Positions 1 through 7,008 of a DNA stretch of 11,833 nt are shown piece by piece. The notes beneath the pieces were generated by a model. The model searched no databases and was not told where the DNA came from. It saw only the letters and a program-made list of their open reading frames with translations. The first letter of the stretch is position 1. Each line of letters starts with the position of its first letter. Origin of the DNA: CAZCCM01 sp964616165 (GTDB lineage: Bacteria; Bacillota; Clostridia; TANB77; CAG-508); the NCBI GenBank assembly GCA_964616165.1, contig CAZTTS010000018.1:1-11833 (forward strand), in the 5' to 3' direction. A program made the position numbers and the translations under genes.

Positions 1-64
1 CCATGAATAATAAAAAGAATATTACAATTACTAATATTAAAATGATAATAATAAATATAGCCAT
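1..64 (-). CDS. 5' end of an unidentified membrane protein (partial)
   Basis: Only the first 21 codons are in the window. The ATG at 64 lies 12 bases after the stop of the YezG-like gene and is preceded by a good ribosome binding site, AAGGAAGG, three bases upstream. The peptide begins MAIFIIIILILV and is almost wholly Ile, Leu, Val and Phe, which is an N-terminal signal anchor or first transmembrane helix. The spacing makes it the next gene of the same operon. Many families start this way (LemA-like proteins, RNase Y, small membrane proteins), so no function can be given. The start and reading frame are supported by the Shine-Dalgarno sequence and by the continuously hydrophobic translation. 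Confidence 0.6.
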   Translation of the reverse strand, partial: MAIFIIIILILVIVIFFLLFM

Positions 65-76
65 ATTCCTTCCTTA

Positions 77-877
77 CTATTCGTCTGGCAATCTATTTTT
101 ATGTTCTTTATCAAATAGTCCTAAACCTTTTTTGCCTAATACTTCTCTTTCGGCTTTTCTTCTTTCTTTGTCTCTTTCTTTTTGTCTTTTGATTAACTCT
201 TTTTCCTGTTTTTTTCTTTCTTTTGCTATTTTATTGTTTTCTTTTATATTTTTTTTGTCTTTTTTAACTTTTTCACTTTTAATTTTTTGTTTTTTAGTAG
301 CTTGTGCTATTATTTCTTCAGCAGTTAGAACTCTTTCATAATTAACAACATTTTTAGAACTTGTTTTTTCTCTTTTTTCATATCTAACATCAAATTGTTT
401 TGGTAAGGTATCTTTAATTCTATCATATCTTTCTAGAACTTTTTTGTCTGCTCTAAATACTGGTAACATATCTAAATTTTCTCTTCGCCATATTAGATGC
501 CTTTCATATGAATTAAATGGATACTTTTCTATATCTTCATAAAAGTATACTATTTTAAATGCTTCTTCATTTATACTAATTGTTAAATTAGTCCAATTTT
601 TATTATATTCTTTTAAGTAAATTTGTTTTAATATTTTTATTTTATTATATATGCCAGTTAAAAGTTCTAAATATTCAGATTCACTGATTCCAAACAATGA
701 TGGAATTTCATAACAATTAACTGCTTCTTCTTTTACAATAGATTTGGGAATATAGTAAAAGAAAAGCTCACCTGACATGTTTTTATCAACAGTAGCATAT
801 AATGCTATTTTATCCCATTTTTCTGGTATCATATATATTAATTGTTTTTGAATATCTGAATAAATTTTACTTTCCAT
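77..877 (-). CDS. YezG/DUF600-family immunity-like protein with charged C-terminal tail
   Basis: A 266-residue protein in two parts. Residues 1 to about 152 read like the YezG (DUF600, PF04634) family of LXG-toxin immunity proteins: MIPEKWDKIALYA near the start, a GELFFYY strand, a YEIPSLFGISESEY segment, NWTNLTISI, then FYEDIEKYPFNSYERHLIW. This match is from recall of the family, not a search. Residues 193-247 form a Lys/Glu/Arg-rich, probably helical tail without Cys or hydrophobic stretches, ending in a short GLGLFDKEHKNRLPDE segment. B. subtilis YezG is about 150 residues and lacks such a tail. Known members neutralise YeeF-type secreted toxins in the cytoplasm, but no toxin gene is visible here. 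It starts 13 bases after the gpmI stop, and its GAGG ribosome binding site lies between the two, so it is probably co-transcribed with glycolysis genes. Coding is sure; the immunity role is inference. Confidence 0.85.
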   Translation of the reverse strand: MESKIYSDIQKQLIYMIPEKWDKIALYATVDKNMSGELFFYYIPKSIVKEEAVNCYEIPSLFGISESEYLELLTGIYNKIKILKQIYLKEYNKNWTNLTISINEEAFKIVYFYEDIEKYPFNSYERHLIWRRENLDMLPVFRADKKVLERYDRIKDTLPKQFDVRYEKREKTSSKNVVNYERVLTAEEIIAQATKKQKIKSEKVKKDKKNIKENNKIAKERKKQEKELIKRQKERDKERRKAEREVLGKKGLGLFDKEHKNRLPDE

Positions 878-890
878 CTAATTGATACCT

Positions 891-2421
891 CTATCTTATA
901 ATAAGGCTTCTACCCGTCATTTCTTCCGGTTTTTCTAATCCCATTATATCTAACATTGTTGGAGCTAAGTCTGCTAATGTACCACTATCAATATTAGCAT
1001 CATAGTTTACTAATACAATTGGAACAGGATTTGTCGTATGTGCAGTTTCTGGTTCTCCACTTTCATAGTTTATAATTTGTTCAGCATTACCGTGATCTGC
1101 TGTAATAATAAGTATTCCATCTACTTCTTTTATAGCTTCCGTTATTCTTTCAATACAAGAATCAATAGTTTCTAGTGCAGATATCGTAGCACCTAAATTG
1201 CCTGTATGCCCCACCATGTCAGGATTAGCAAAATTTAAAATTATTGAATCATATTTATTAGATTTTATTTTTGCTACAACCTTATCAGTAACTTCAATTG
1301 CTGACATTTCTGGTTGTAGATCATATGTTGCTACTTTAGGTGATGCAACTAAAATTCTGTCTTCTCCTTCATATAAATCTTCTCTTCCACCATTAAAAAA
1401 AAAGGTAACATGTGCATATTTTTCAGTTTCTGCAATTCTTAATTGTTTTAAACCTTTGCTTGCTATATATTCTCCAAAACCATTTTTTATTTCTTCTGCC
1501 CCATATGCAATATGAACATTTTCTATTTTTGCATCATATTCTGTCATAGTTACAAAATGTGTATTGATCTTTTCTCTTTCAAATTTATCAAAATCTAAAT
1601 CAACAATTGCTCTTGTTAATTCTCTTGCTCTGTCTGGTCTAAAATTAAAGAATATCACAACATCATTCTCTTTTATTGTTGAAACAGCTTCATTGTTTTC
1701 CATTATAACTGTAGGAATAACGAACTCATCATATATTTCTTGTCTATATGATTCTTCTACAGCAAGCATAGCATTGCTAGCAGTAATTCCTTGTCCTTCC
1801 ATTATAGCTCTATATGCTTTTTCGACTCTATCCCAACGATTATCTCTGTCCATTGCATAATATCTTCCTGAAATTGTAGCAATTTTCCCTACTTGTTTTT
1901 CTAATAAGGTATTTTCTAATTCTTGAACAAATTTTAATCCTGATGTAGGTGATGTGTCTCTACCATCTAAAAATGCATGAACAAAAACTTTGTTTTGCTC
2001 TATTCCTTTTCTCTTAGCTAATTCTAAAATAGAATTTAAATGCCTTATATGGCTATGTACTCCACCATCAGAAGCTAATCCCAATACATGTAAATTAGAA
2101 TTATTATCTCTAACTTTTTCTATTGCTTCTGTTAATACAGGATTCAAGAAAAAATTACCAGAGTCTATTTCTTTATTAATCTTTAACAAATCTTGATAAA
2201 CAATTCTTCCGTGCTCCAATATTTGTATGTCCTACTTCTGAATTCCCCATTTGGCCAGCTGGAAGTCCTACTTCTTCTCCTGATGTTATAATAATATTAT
2301 TAGGATATTCTTCTAATAACCTATTATAATAACTCATATTAGCTTGTTTTACAGCATTACCTTCTGTTTCTGGATTAATTCCAAAACCATCTAATATCAT
2401 TAACATGACTGTTTTTATCAT
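891..2421 (-). CDS. gpmI: 2,3-bisphosphoglycerate-independent phosphoglycerate mutase, frame broken by one inserted base
   Basis: It interconverts 3- and 2-phosphoglycerate in the cytosol with two metal ions (Mn in most Firmicutes) and a phosphoserine intermediate. The ATG at 2421 opens a frame that runs 81 codons to a TAA at 2176. The match to the family leaves that frame after residue 70 (GHTNIGA) and resumes one base later (GRIVYQD). Removing the extra base at 2211 gives 509 residues, the usual length. All active-site features are present in repaired numbering: D11, S61 in GQMGNSEVGH, H122 in GVHSH, DGRD, the GRYYAMDRD segment, FRPDR, K in EKYAHVTFFF, D401 and H405 in NPDMVGHTG, D442-H443 in ADHGNAEQ, and H461. 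The start overlaps the tpiA stop as ATGA, implying translational coupling. A TTG at 2219 could open the downstream part, but that fragment would lack the catalytic Ser and D11. Identity is certain; whether the gene works is not. Confidence 0.93.
2211..2211 (-). other. gpmI: Single-base insertion breaking gpmI
   Basis: On the coding strand the sequence reads ATT GGA GCA C GGA AGA ATT, where the family expects Ile-Gly-Ala-Gly-Arg-Ile. The surplus C is the complement of the G at 2211. It creates a CGG codon in the original frame, and I saw no other in-frame CGG arginine codon in a by-eye scan of the genes here. The site is not a homopolymer and has no typical -1 slippery heptamer. Confidence 0.85.
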
Positions 2422-3170
2422 TTCTCACCACTCATAGCAGATGTTATTATATTAAAGAAATTGTCTACATCAAGACTAGCCTTCCCTACTAATAATCCAT
2501 CTATACATTTTTCTTTTAAAATATCTTTTGTGCTTTCTGCTGTAACACTACCACCATACAGTACTAATATATCCGTCTTATATTTATCTTTAATAATAGT
2601 TTTTATTGTGCTACACATATTATTAGCTGTTTTAACATCACAAACTTTACCTGTTCCTATTGCCCATACAGGTTCATATGCTATTATTATATTACTAATA
2701 TCAACATTTGCCAAACCTTTATGAATTTGACTAATTAATACTTCTTCTGTTTTTCCTTTTTCTTTTTCTTCTAATGTTTCACCAATACAAAATATAGCTT
2801 GCATATCTTCTTCTTGCGATTTAATTAGCTTTTTATTAATTTCTATATCTGTTTCCCCTAAAACATGTCTTCTTTCAGAATGTCCTATTAAAACAGAATA
2901 AATATCAACAGATTTTAACATTTCCGCTGATATTTCTCCAGTAAATGCACCTTGATCCTCATAATACATGTTTTGTGCACCGATCTTAATATCTGTTCCT
3001 TGAGACATTAAATTTGCATAAAATATATTAATATATGGTACAAAAAGAGTAATTTCTAAATCATTAGGTAAGTCTCCTAATGTTTTTAGTTTTTCTTCAA
3101 GTAATTCAATATATTTTAGTGTCTCTCCTGGTAGCATATTCATCTTCCAGTTTCCCATTATATGTTTCAT
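2418..3170 (-). CDS. tpiA: Triosephosphate isomerase
   Basis: This 250-residue TIM-barrel enzyme interconverts dihydroxyacetone phosphate and glyceraldehyde-3-phosphate in glycolysis. N7 and K9 lie in GNWKMN, the electrophilic His97 in IGHSERR, and the catalytic base Glu166 in AYEPVWAIGTG, which runs into a complete phosphate-gripping loop 6. The late LYGGSV phosphate-binding motif is also intact. The length is normal for the family. The ATG at 3170 has an AGAAGG ribosome binding site whose bases abut the pgk stop only 11 bases upstream. The stop overlaps the gpmI start (ATGA at 2421-2418). It is therefore embedded between pgk and gpmI with no room for its own promoter. Nothing looks broken. 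Confidence 0.98.
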   Translation of the reverse strand: MKHIMGNWKMNMLPGETLKYIELLEEKLKTLGDLPNDLEITLFVPYINIFYANLMSQGTDIKIGAQNMYYEDQGAFTGEISAEMLKSVDIYSVLIGHSERRHVLGETDIEINKKLIKSQEEDMQAIFCIGETLEEKEKGKTEEVLISQIHKGLANVDISNIIIAYEPVWAIGTGKVCDVKTANNMCSTIKTIIKDKYKTDILVLYGGSVTAESTKDILKEKCIDGLLVGKASLDVDNFFNIITSAMSGEK

Positions 3171-3181
3171 AATTTTCCTTC

Positions 3182-4369
3182 TTATTTTTCTTCTAATATT
3201 GCTATTCCTGGTAATTCTTTTCCTTCTATAAATTCTAAAGAAGCTCCTCCACCAGTTGATATGTGAGAAAATTCATTATCTAGTCTTAAATTTTCTATTG
3301 CTGCAGCTGAATCTCCGCCACCTACAATGCTTATACAATTAAAGTCTGATATTGCAACAGCAATATCTTTTGTTCCTTTAGCAAATTGTTCTTTCTCAAA
3401 AACTCCCATTGGTCCATTCCAAAATATTGTTTTAGCTTTAGCTACTTCTTCTATAAAATTCTCTATTGTTTTAGGACCAATATCAAATACTGCTTTATCT
3501 TTTGGTATATTTGTATAATCTACAACTTCTACCTCTTTTGAATCAATCTCTTCTGCTACTAATAAATCGGTTGGTAATAATATTCTAACATTCTTTTCTT
3601 TTGCTTTTTTTATAATGTTATTTACTTCTTTCTGACTGCCTTCTTCAAAGAATGATTTTCCTATCTCTAAACCCATTGCTTTATAAAATGCTAAGGCCAT
3701 TCCTCCACCAATTATAATTGAATCAACTTTATCTAATAAAGAAGATATTACTAATATTTTATCTAATACTTTTTTACCACCCAATAATGCTATATATGGT
3801 CTTTCAGGATCATCTAATGCTTTTCCTAGATAATTAATTTCTTTCTCCATTAAGAATCCACCTACTGCTGGTAAAAATTCTGCAACTCCTGCTGTTGAAG
3901 AATGAGCTCTATGTGCTGTACCAAATGCATCATTTACATAAAAGTCTGCAAGTGAAGCTAATTCTTTAGAAAAAGTTTTGTCATTTTTTTCTTCTCTTTT
4001 ATCAAATCTTAAGTTTTCCAAAAGCAATACTTCTCCTTCTTTTAATTTATCTACTGCTTTTTTTGCTTCATTTCCTGTTATATCTTTTACAAATTCTACT
4101 TTAGAACCTAATTGTTTAGTAATTTCTGGTATAATTTGTTTTAAAGAAAACTCCTCTTTCCACTCTCCATCTGGTCTTCCCAAATGTGAGCAAAGTATTA
4201 CCTTATTTTTCTTGTCCATTAAATATTTTATTGTAGGAAGTGCTGATACAATTCTCCTATTATCGCTTATATTCCCATCTTCATCTATTGGTACATTAAA
4301 ATCACATCTTACTAGTATTCTCTTTCCTGTGATGTCTACATCTTTTATAATCTTCTTATTAAATGTCAT
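3182..4369 (-). CDS. pgk: Phosphoglycerate kinase
   Basis: A 395-residue monomeric kinase transferring the acyl phosphate of 1,3-bisphosphoglycerate to ADP. The N-terminal substrate domain shows RCDFNVP (21-27), DNRR (36-39), SHLGRPDG (61-68), LLLENLRF (115-122) and NDAFGTAHRAHSS (146-158). The C-terminal nucleotide domain shows the IGGGMA segment (220-225), WNGPMGVFE (317-325), VGGGDSAAA (349-357) and STGGGASLEF (371-380). The length is typical. The signature usually written GGAKVSDK reads GGKKVLDK at 197-204: the conserved Lys200 is kept, but the neighbouring Ala is Lys and the Ser is Leu. The ATG at 4369 has an AGGAG ribosome binding site 7 bases upstream. The gene follows gap after 195 AT-rich bases and leads into tpiA with an 11-base gap. 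Confidence 0.98.
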   Translation of the reverse strand: MTFNKKIIKDVDITGKRILVRCDFNVPIDEDGNISDNRRIVSALPTIKYLMDKKNKVILCSHLGRPDGEWKEEFSLKQIIPEITKQLGSKVEFVKDITGNEAKKAVDKLKEGEVLLLENLRFDKREEKNDKTFSKELASLADFYVNDAFGTAHRAHSSTAGVAEFLPAVGGFLMEKEINYLGKALDDPERPYIALLGGKKVLDKILVISSLLDKVDSIIIGGGMALAFYKAMGLEIGKSFFEEGSQKEVNNIIKKAKEKNVRILLPTDLLVAEEIDSKEVEVVDYTNIPKDKAVFDIGPKTIENFIEEVAKAKTIFWNGPMGVFEKEQFAKGTKDIAVAISDFNCISIVGGGDSAAAIENLRLDNEFSHISTGGGASLEFIEGKELPGIAILEEK

Positions 4370-4564
4370 GATATCTCCTTTGTATATTTATTTATTATTT
4401 ATTATTGCGTATTTATTGTTTCTTATTCAATTTAAATTTAAACATATTTATTTAATATATTTTTAATTATTATCTTATTTAATTATTTAACTCTTTTCTT
4501 AAATCTTACTTTATATAGTTTTGTTTTGTACTATATATTTTACTATATATTTTATTGTCTATTT
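4370..4564 (-). other. AT-rich gap-pgk intergenic region
   Basis: These 195 bases separate gap from pgk in an otherwise tightly packed cluster. They hold the pgk ribosome binding site (AGGAG), a perfect 12-base tandem duplication (TACTATATATTT on the plus strand, 4529-4540 and 4541-4552) and an all-AT inverted repeat (4512-4519 with 4530-4537). I see no GC-containing terminator hairpin. A possible weak promoter for pgk is TTGAAT (4425-4430) with AATAAT 18 bases on, too poor to call. The region may set different transcript levels for gap and the downstream genes, but nothing in it proves this. Confidence 0.4.
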
Positions 4565-5569
4565 TTATTTAGATCTTTCAAATACAAATTCAGCAAGCTT
4601 AACTAACATTACTGAATATCCCCACTCATTATCATACCAACCAAGAACTTTGTAGAAATTATCAGTTAATTGAATTCCTGCTTTTGCATCAAATATTGAT
4701 CCCCTTGGGTCTTTTATAAAGTCTGAAGAAACTAATTCTTCTTCTGTATAACCTAAAATACCATTTAGTTCACCCTCTGATGCTTCTTTCATTGCTTGGC
4801 ATATTTCTGCATATGTTGTTGGTTTTTCAGTATTAAATGTTAAATCTACCACTGATACATCAATAGTAGGAACTCTTAAAGACATTCCTGTAAGTTTGCC
4901 TTTTAATTCAGGTATAACTTCACCAACTGCTTTTGCAGCTCCTGTTGTTGATGGTATTATATTTTGAAATCCAGATCTACCTAATCTCCAATTTTTACTT
5001 GATACTGAATCAACAATTTTTTGTGTTGCAGTTACAGCATGAACTGTTGTCATTAATCCTTCTTTTATTCCAAACTTTTCATGTAAAACTTTAGCAATAG
5101 GTGCTAAACAATTTGTTGTACATGACGCATTTGATACAACATTCATTTCAGGCAGATATGATTCATTATTAACTCCCATAACAAACATTGGTGCATCTTT
5201 TGATGGTGCTGAAATTATAACTTTCTTAGCTCCTGCATCTAAATGTGGTTGGCAAGTTTCAATTGTCGTAAAAACACCCGTACATTCTAAAACAACATCT
5301 GTTCCACATTCTCCCCAAGGAACATTCCCTGGCTCCATTTCTGCCAAAACTCTAATTTCTTTGCCATTTACTACTAATGTATTTTCATCTTTGGCATATA
5401 CATCCATATCATCATTTCTTCCAAAAGTTGTATCATATTTAATCATATATACCATATAGTCTGCTGTCATAAATGGGTCATTAATACAAACAACATCATG
5501 ATGCCTGTCTAGAGCTATTTCAAATGCTTGAGCTCCTATTCGTCCGAATCCATTGATTCCTACTCTCAT
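4565..5569 (-). CDS. gap: Glyceraldehyde-3-phosphate dehydrogenase (phosphorylating, NAD type)
   Basis: This cytosolic tetrameric enzyme oxidises glyceraldehyde-3-phosphate to 1,3-bisphosphoglycerate, the substrate of the next gene's product. Numbered from the chosen start (334 residues, normal length): Rossmann motif GINGFGRIG at 4-12, an Asp at position 31 in INDPF that fits NAD preference, catalytic Cys150 in SNASCTTNC, general-base His177 in TTVHA, the phosphate-site segment STTGAAKAVG, and WYDNEWGYS near the end. The frame is open eight codons further up, but GGAGG at 5579-5575 sits five bases before the ATG at 5569, and the protein family starts at MRVGING, so that start is preferred. 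NDPF, YMVYMIKYD and the WRLGRSGFQNIIPSTTG stretch resemble the GapA/eukaryote-like subgroup rather than the common Firmicute GapA sequence. That subgroup call is from memory. Confidence 0.97.
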   Translation of the reverse strand: MRVGINGFGRIGAQAFEIALDRHHDVVCINDPFMTADYMVYMIKYDTTFGRNDDMDVYAKDENTLVVNGKEIRVLAEMEPGNVPWGECGTDVVLECTGVFTTIETCQPHLDAGAKKVIISAPSKDAPMFVMGVNNESYLPEMNVVSNASCTTNCLAPIAKVLHEKFGIKEGLMTTVHAVTATQKIVDSVSSKNWRLGRSGFQNIIPSTTGAAKAVGEVIPELKGKLTGMSLRVPTIDVSVVDLTFNTEKPTTYAEICQAMKEASEGELNGILGYTEEELVSSDFIKDPRGSIFDAKAGIQLTDNFYKVLGWYDNEWGYSVMLVKLAEFVFERSK

Positions 5570-5574
5570 ATTAT

Positions 5575-5579
5575 CCTCC
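5575..5579 (-). promoter_or_regulatory. gap: gap ribosome binding site that fixes the start
   Basis: GGAGG on the minus strand, five bases before the ATG at 5569. An alternative upstream ATG at 5581 overlaps this site, and the one at 5593 has no such motif at the right distance, so 5569 is the start used in this annotation. Confidence 0.8.
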
Positions 5580-5624
5580 ATAATATTAATCATTTGTAAT
5601 TATATTTTACTAATTTGATTTTAT

Positions 5625-5651
5625 ATTATACAAAAGAAAAAATCTATACAA
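5625..5651 (-). promoter_or_regulatory. gap: Candidate promoter of the glycolytic cluster
   Basis: A perfect -10 box TATAAT (5630-5625) lies 55 bases before the gap ATG. A TTGTAT at 5651-5646 could serve as -35, with a 15-base spacer, shorter than ideal; shifting two bases upstream gives a 17-base spacer but a poorer hexamer (AATTGT). A second TATAAT lies at 5656-5651. The candidate -35 overlaps the end of an inverted repeat, so structure or a bound protein could affect it. No catabolite-responsive element was recognised. Confidence 0.4.
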
Positions 5652-5697
5652 TTATATATTTTTAATACTTTCTTAATAATTCTTTGTATAGATTTTT
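5638..5697 (-). terminator. 13-base inverted repeat between the membrane gene and gap, terminator-like
   Basis: The arms 5697-5685 (AAAAATCTATACA on the minus strand) and 5650-5638 (TGTATAGATTTTT) are perfectly complementary over 13 bases with a 34-base AT-rich loop. On the minus strand the second arm runs into a T-rich tract (TTTTTTCTTTTG), as in an intrinsic terminator for the gene ending at 5732. The stem holds few G-C pairs and the loop is large, so termination may be weak. It overlaps the candidate gap promoter and could instead be a regulatory site. Confidence 0.4.
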
Positions 5698-5731
5698 ATA
5701 TTTTATATAAAAACTATTTTTAATTTAAACT

Positions 5732-6160
5732 TTATAATGTCCACTTACAATTACATCCTACATCAGTGCAACCATCTGGTCTTTTTCTTAAATTAGACAA
5801 AAAAGATCCTATTACATTAGACATCATTATAAGGCCTAAATACATTAATAAATAAATCCAATAAGTATCATCTAGTTTTATATACATAAATGGAATAAAG
5901 ACTAAAGCAGATACTATTGAATATATAGAGTCACAACCTCTTGCTCTAAGTCCGTAAATAAACGAATTAATCATTAATACGACAGGTATAATAACTAGAA
6001 TAATATGAAGTGTTGATTTTTCATCTTTTATAAAAAATACTACAAAATATATAAAGAAATTTATAATTATATGAACAAGTCTTTCTTTATCTATTTTATA
6101 TTTTTTCTCTTTTTTCCCTTTTTTCTCTTTTACTTCCTGCTTTATATGTTCTTTTTCCAT
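5732..6160 (-). CDS. Small four-helix membrane protein, function unknown
   Basis: The product has 142 residues and I do not recognise its family. Residues 1-28 are strongly charged and basic (KEKKGKKEKK), pointing to a cytoplasmic N-terminus. Four hydrophobic segments follow at about 29-44, 51-70, 79-94 and 100-122. The third and fourth are joined by a short KLDDTY loop. The tail after the last helix has RKR and a cluster of cysteines, C131, C136 and C138 in CTDVGCNC, which could bind metal or form disulfides depending on topology. The ATG at 6160 has a GAGG ribosome binding site. It lies 44 bases after comF with no terminator seen between, so it is probably co-transcribed with comF. A 13-base inverted repeat lies just downstream. 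Coding is supported by the Shine-Dalgarno site, the membrane pattern and operon position. Confidence 0.8.
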   Translation of the reverse strand: MEKEHIKQEVKEKKGKKEKKYKIDKERLVHIIINFFIYFVVFFIKDEKSTLHIILVIIPVVLMINSFIYGLRARGCDSIYSIVSALVFIPFMYIKLDDTYWIYLLMYLGLIMMSNVIGSFLSNLRKRPDGCTDVGCNCKWTL

Positions 6161-6204
6161 CTTACCTCTAATGTTTTTTCACCCTTTAAAATTACTTTTT
6201 AAGA

Positions 6205-7002
6205 TTATTTTATCATATTAAAAATTTTTTTGTGTTTTTCTTCTAGATTCCTTTTTCTTGTATACTTTCTATTATTTAACAATTTAAGATATCTGTATTT
6301 TCTTGTTATCAGTGACGAAACATTTTTCTTAATACTAATTGTTTTGCTCAATACAAAAACGTCTACATCTGAATTTATATATTTTTCTTTTATTTTATTT
6401 TTAATTTCAAATACAGTTGCTCCAGTAGTATAGATATCGTCAACTAATAATATATTATTAAAACCAAATCCAGATTTAACTCTATATACATCTTTAACAT
6501 TTATATATCTATATTCTTTAGATATTGTACTTTGTGTTTTATTCTTTTTAATTTTTTCTACTAAATCTAAAACTGGTATTCCTAAAAACATAGACAGATC
6601 CTTAGCAATTACTTTTGATTGATTGTATCCTCTATAATATTTTTCTTTGTCTTTATCCATTGGTACATAAACTATATATTCATATTTAGATAGATTAGAT
6701 AAAAATTTAGGATAGTTAAATATAGATAAAATAAAATACTTTGATATTTCTCTATTGTCTCTTAATTTAAATTTTAATATTTCTTCTCTTATATCTGACA
6801 TATATCTTGATAAAGAGATTATTTTAGTTTGATTTATATATGTATAAAAAGGTTTTAAAAAATATGTGAAATACTTTAAACAAGAACTACATATACCAAA
6901 AGAATTAGTTTGAAATAGACAATATCTACAGTTTTGTTGAAATAGTTTTAGAAATATAAAATAACTTTTTTGTTTATTTAAAATTATCTGATTATTTTTC
7001 AT
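6205..7002 (-). CDS. comF: ComF-family phosphoribosyltransferase
   Basis: This 265-residue protein has the ComF architecture. A four-Cys zinc ribbon is formed by C25, C28, C38 and C41 (CRYC then CSSC). The type I phosphoribosyltransferase domain has RGYNQSKVIA (124-133) and the PRPP-binding loop ILLVDDIYTTGAT (184-196). ComF proteins act in the cytoplasm in natural transformation, with single-strand DNA handling and PriA contact described in Gram-positives. Many non-competent bacteria also carry one. After the fold normally ends, near the VLSKT strand at 217-221, there is an extra basic tail of about 40 residues rich in Lys and Arg. The ATG at 7002 has no Shine-Dalgarno sequence. It lies only six bases after a -10 box of a strong-looking promoter, so the mRNA is predicted to be leaderless. 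No later Met before residue 68 would keep the zinc ribbon, so this start is favoured. Confidence 0.93.
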   Translation of the reverse strand: MKNNQIILNKQKSYFIFLKLFQQNCRYCLFQTNSFGICSSCLKYFTYFLKPFYTYINQTKIISLSRYMSDIREEILKFKLRDNREISKYFILSIFNYPKFLSNLSKYEYIVYVPMDKDKEKYYRGYNQSKVIAKDLSMFLGIPVLDLVEKIKKNKTQSTISKEYRYINVKDVYRVKSGFGFNNILLVDDIYTTGATVFEIKNKIKEKYINSDVDVFVLSKTISIKKNVSSLITRKYRYLKLLNNRKYTRKRNLEEKHKKIFNMIK

Positions 7003-7008
7003 GTATGC

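Noticed and set aside
3..341. A 112-codon plus-strand frame, Ser/Leu/Phe-rich.
   Set aside because: It mirrors the Lys/Glu/Arg-rich tail of the YezG-like protein; the low complexity is explained by the complementary AAA and GAA codons.
891..2219. The 442-codon frame starting with TTG as a separate shortened mutase.
   Set aside because: It would lack D11 and the catalytic Ser61, the TTG lies exactly at the family's continuous sequence, and no ribosome binding site precedes it; it is the downstream part of the frame-broken gpmI.
4512..4537. Inverted repeat TATATAGT/ACTATATA after gap as a terminator.
   Set aside because: It has only one G-C pair and no T tract on the minus strand after the stem.
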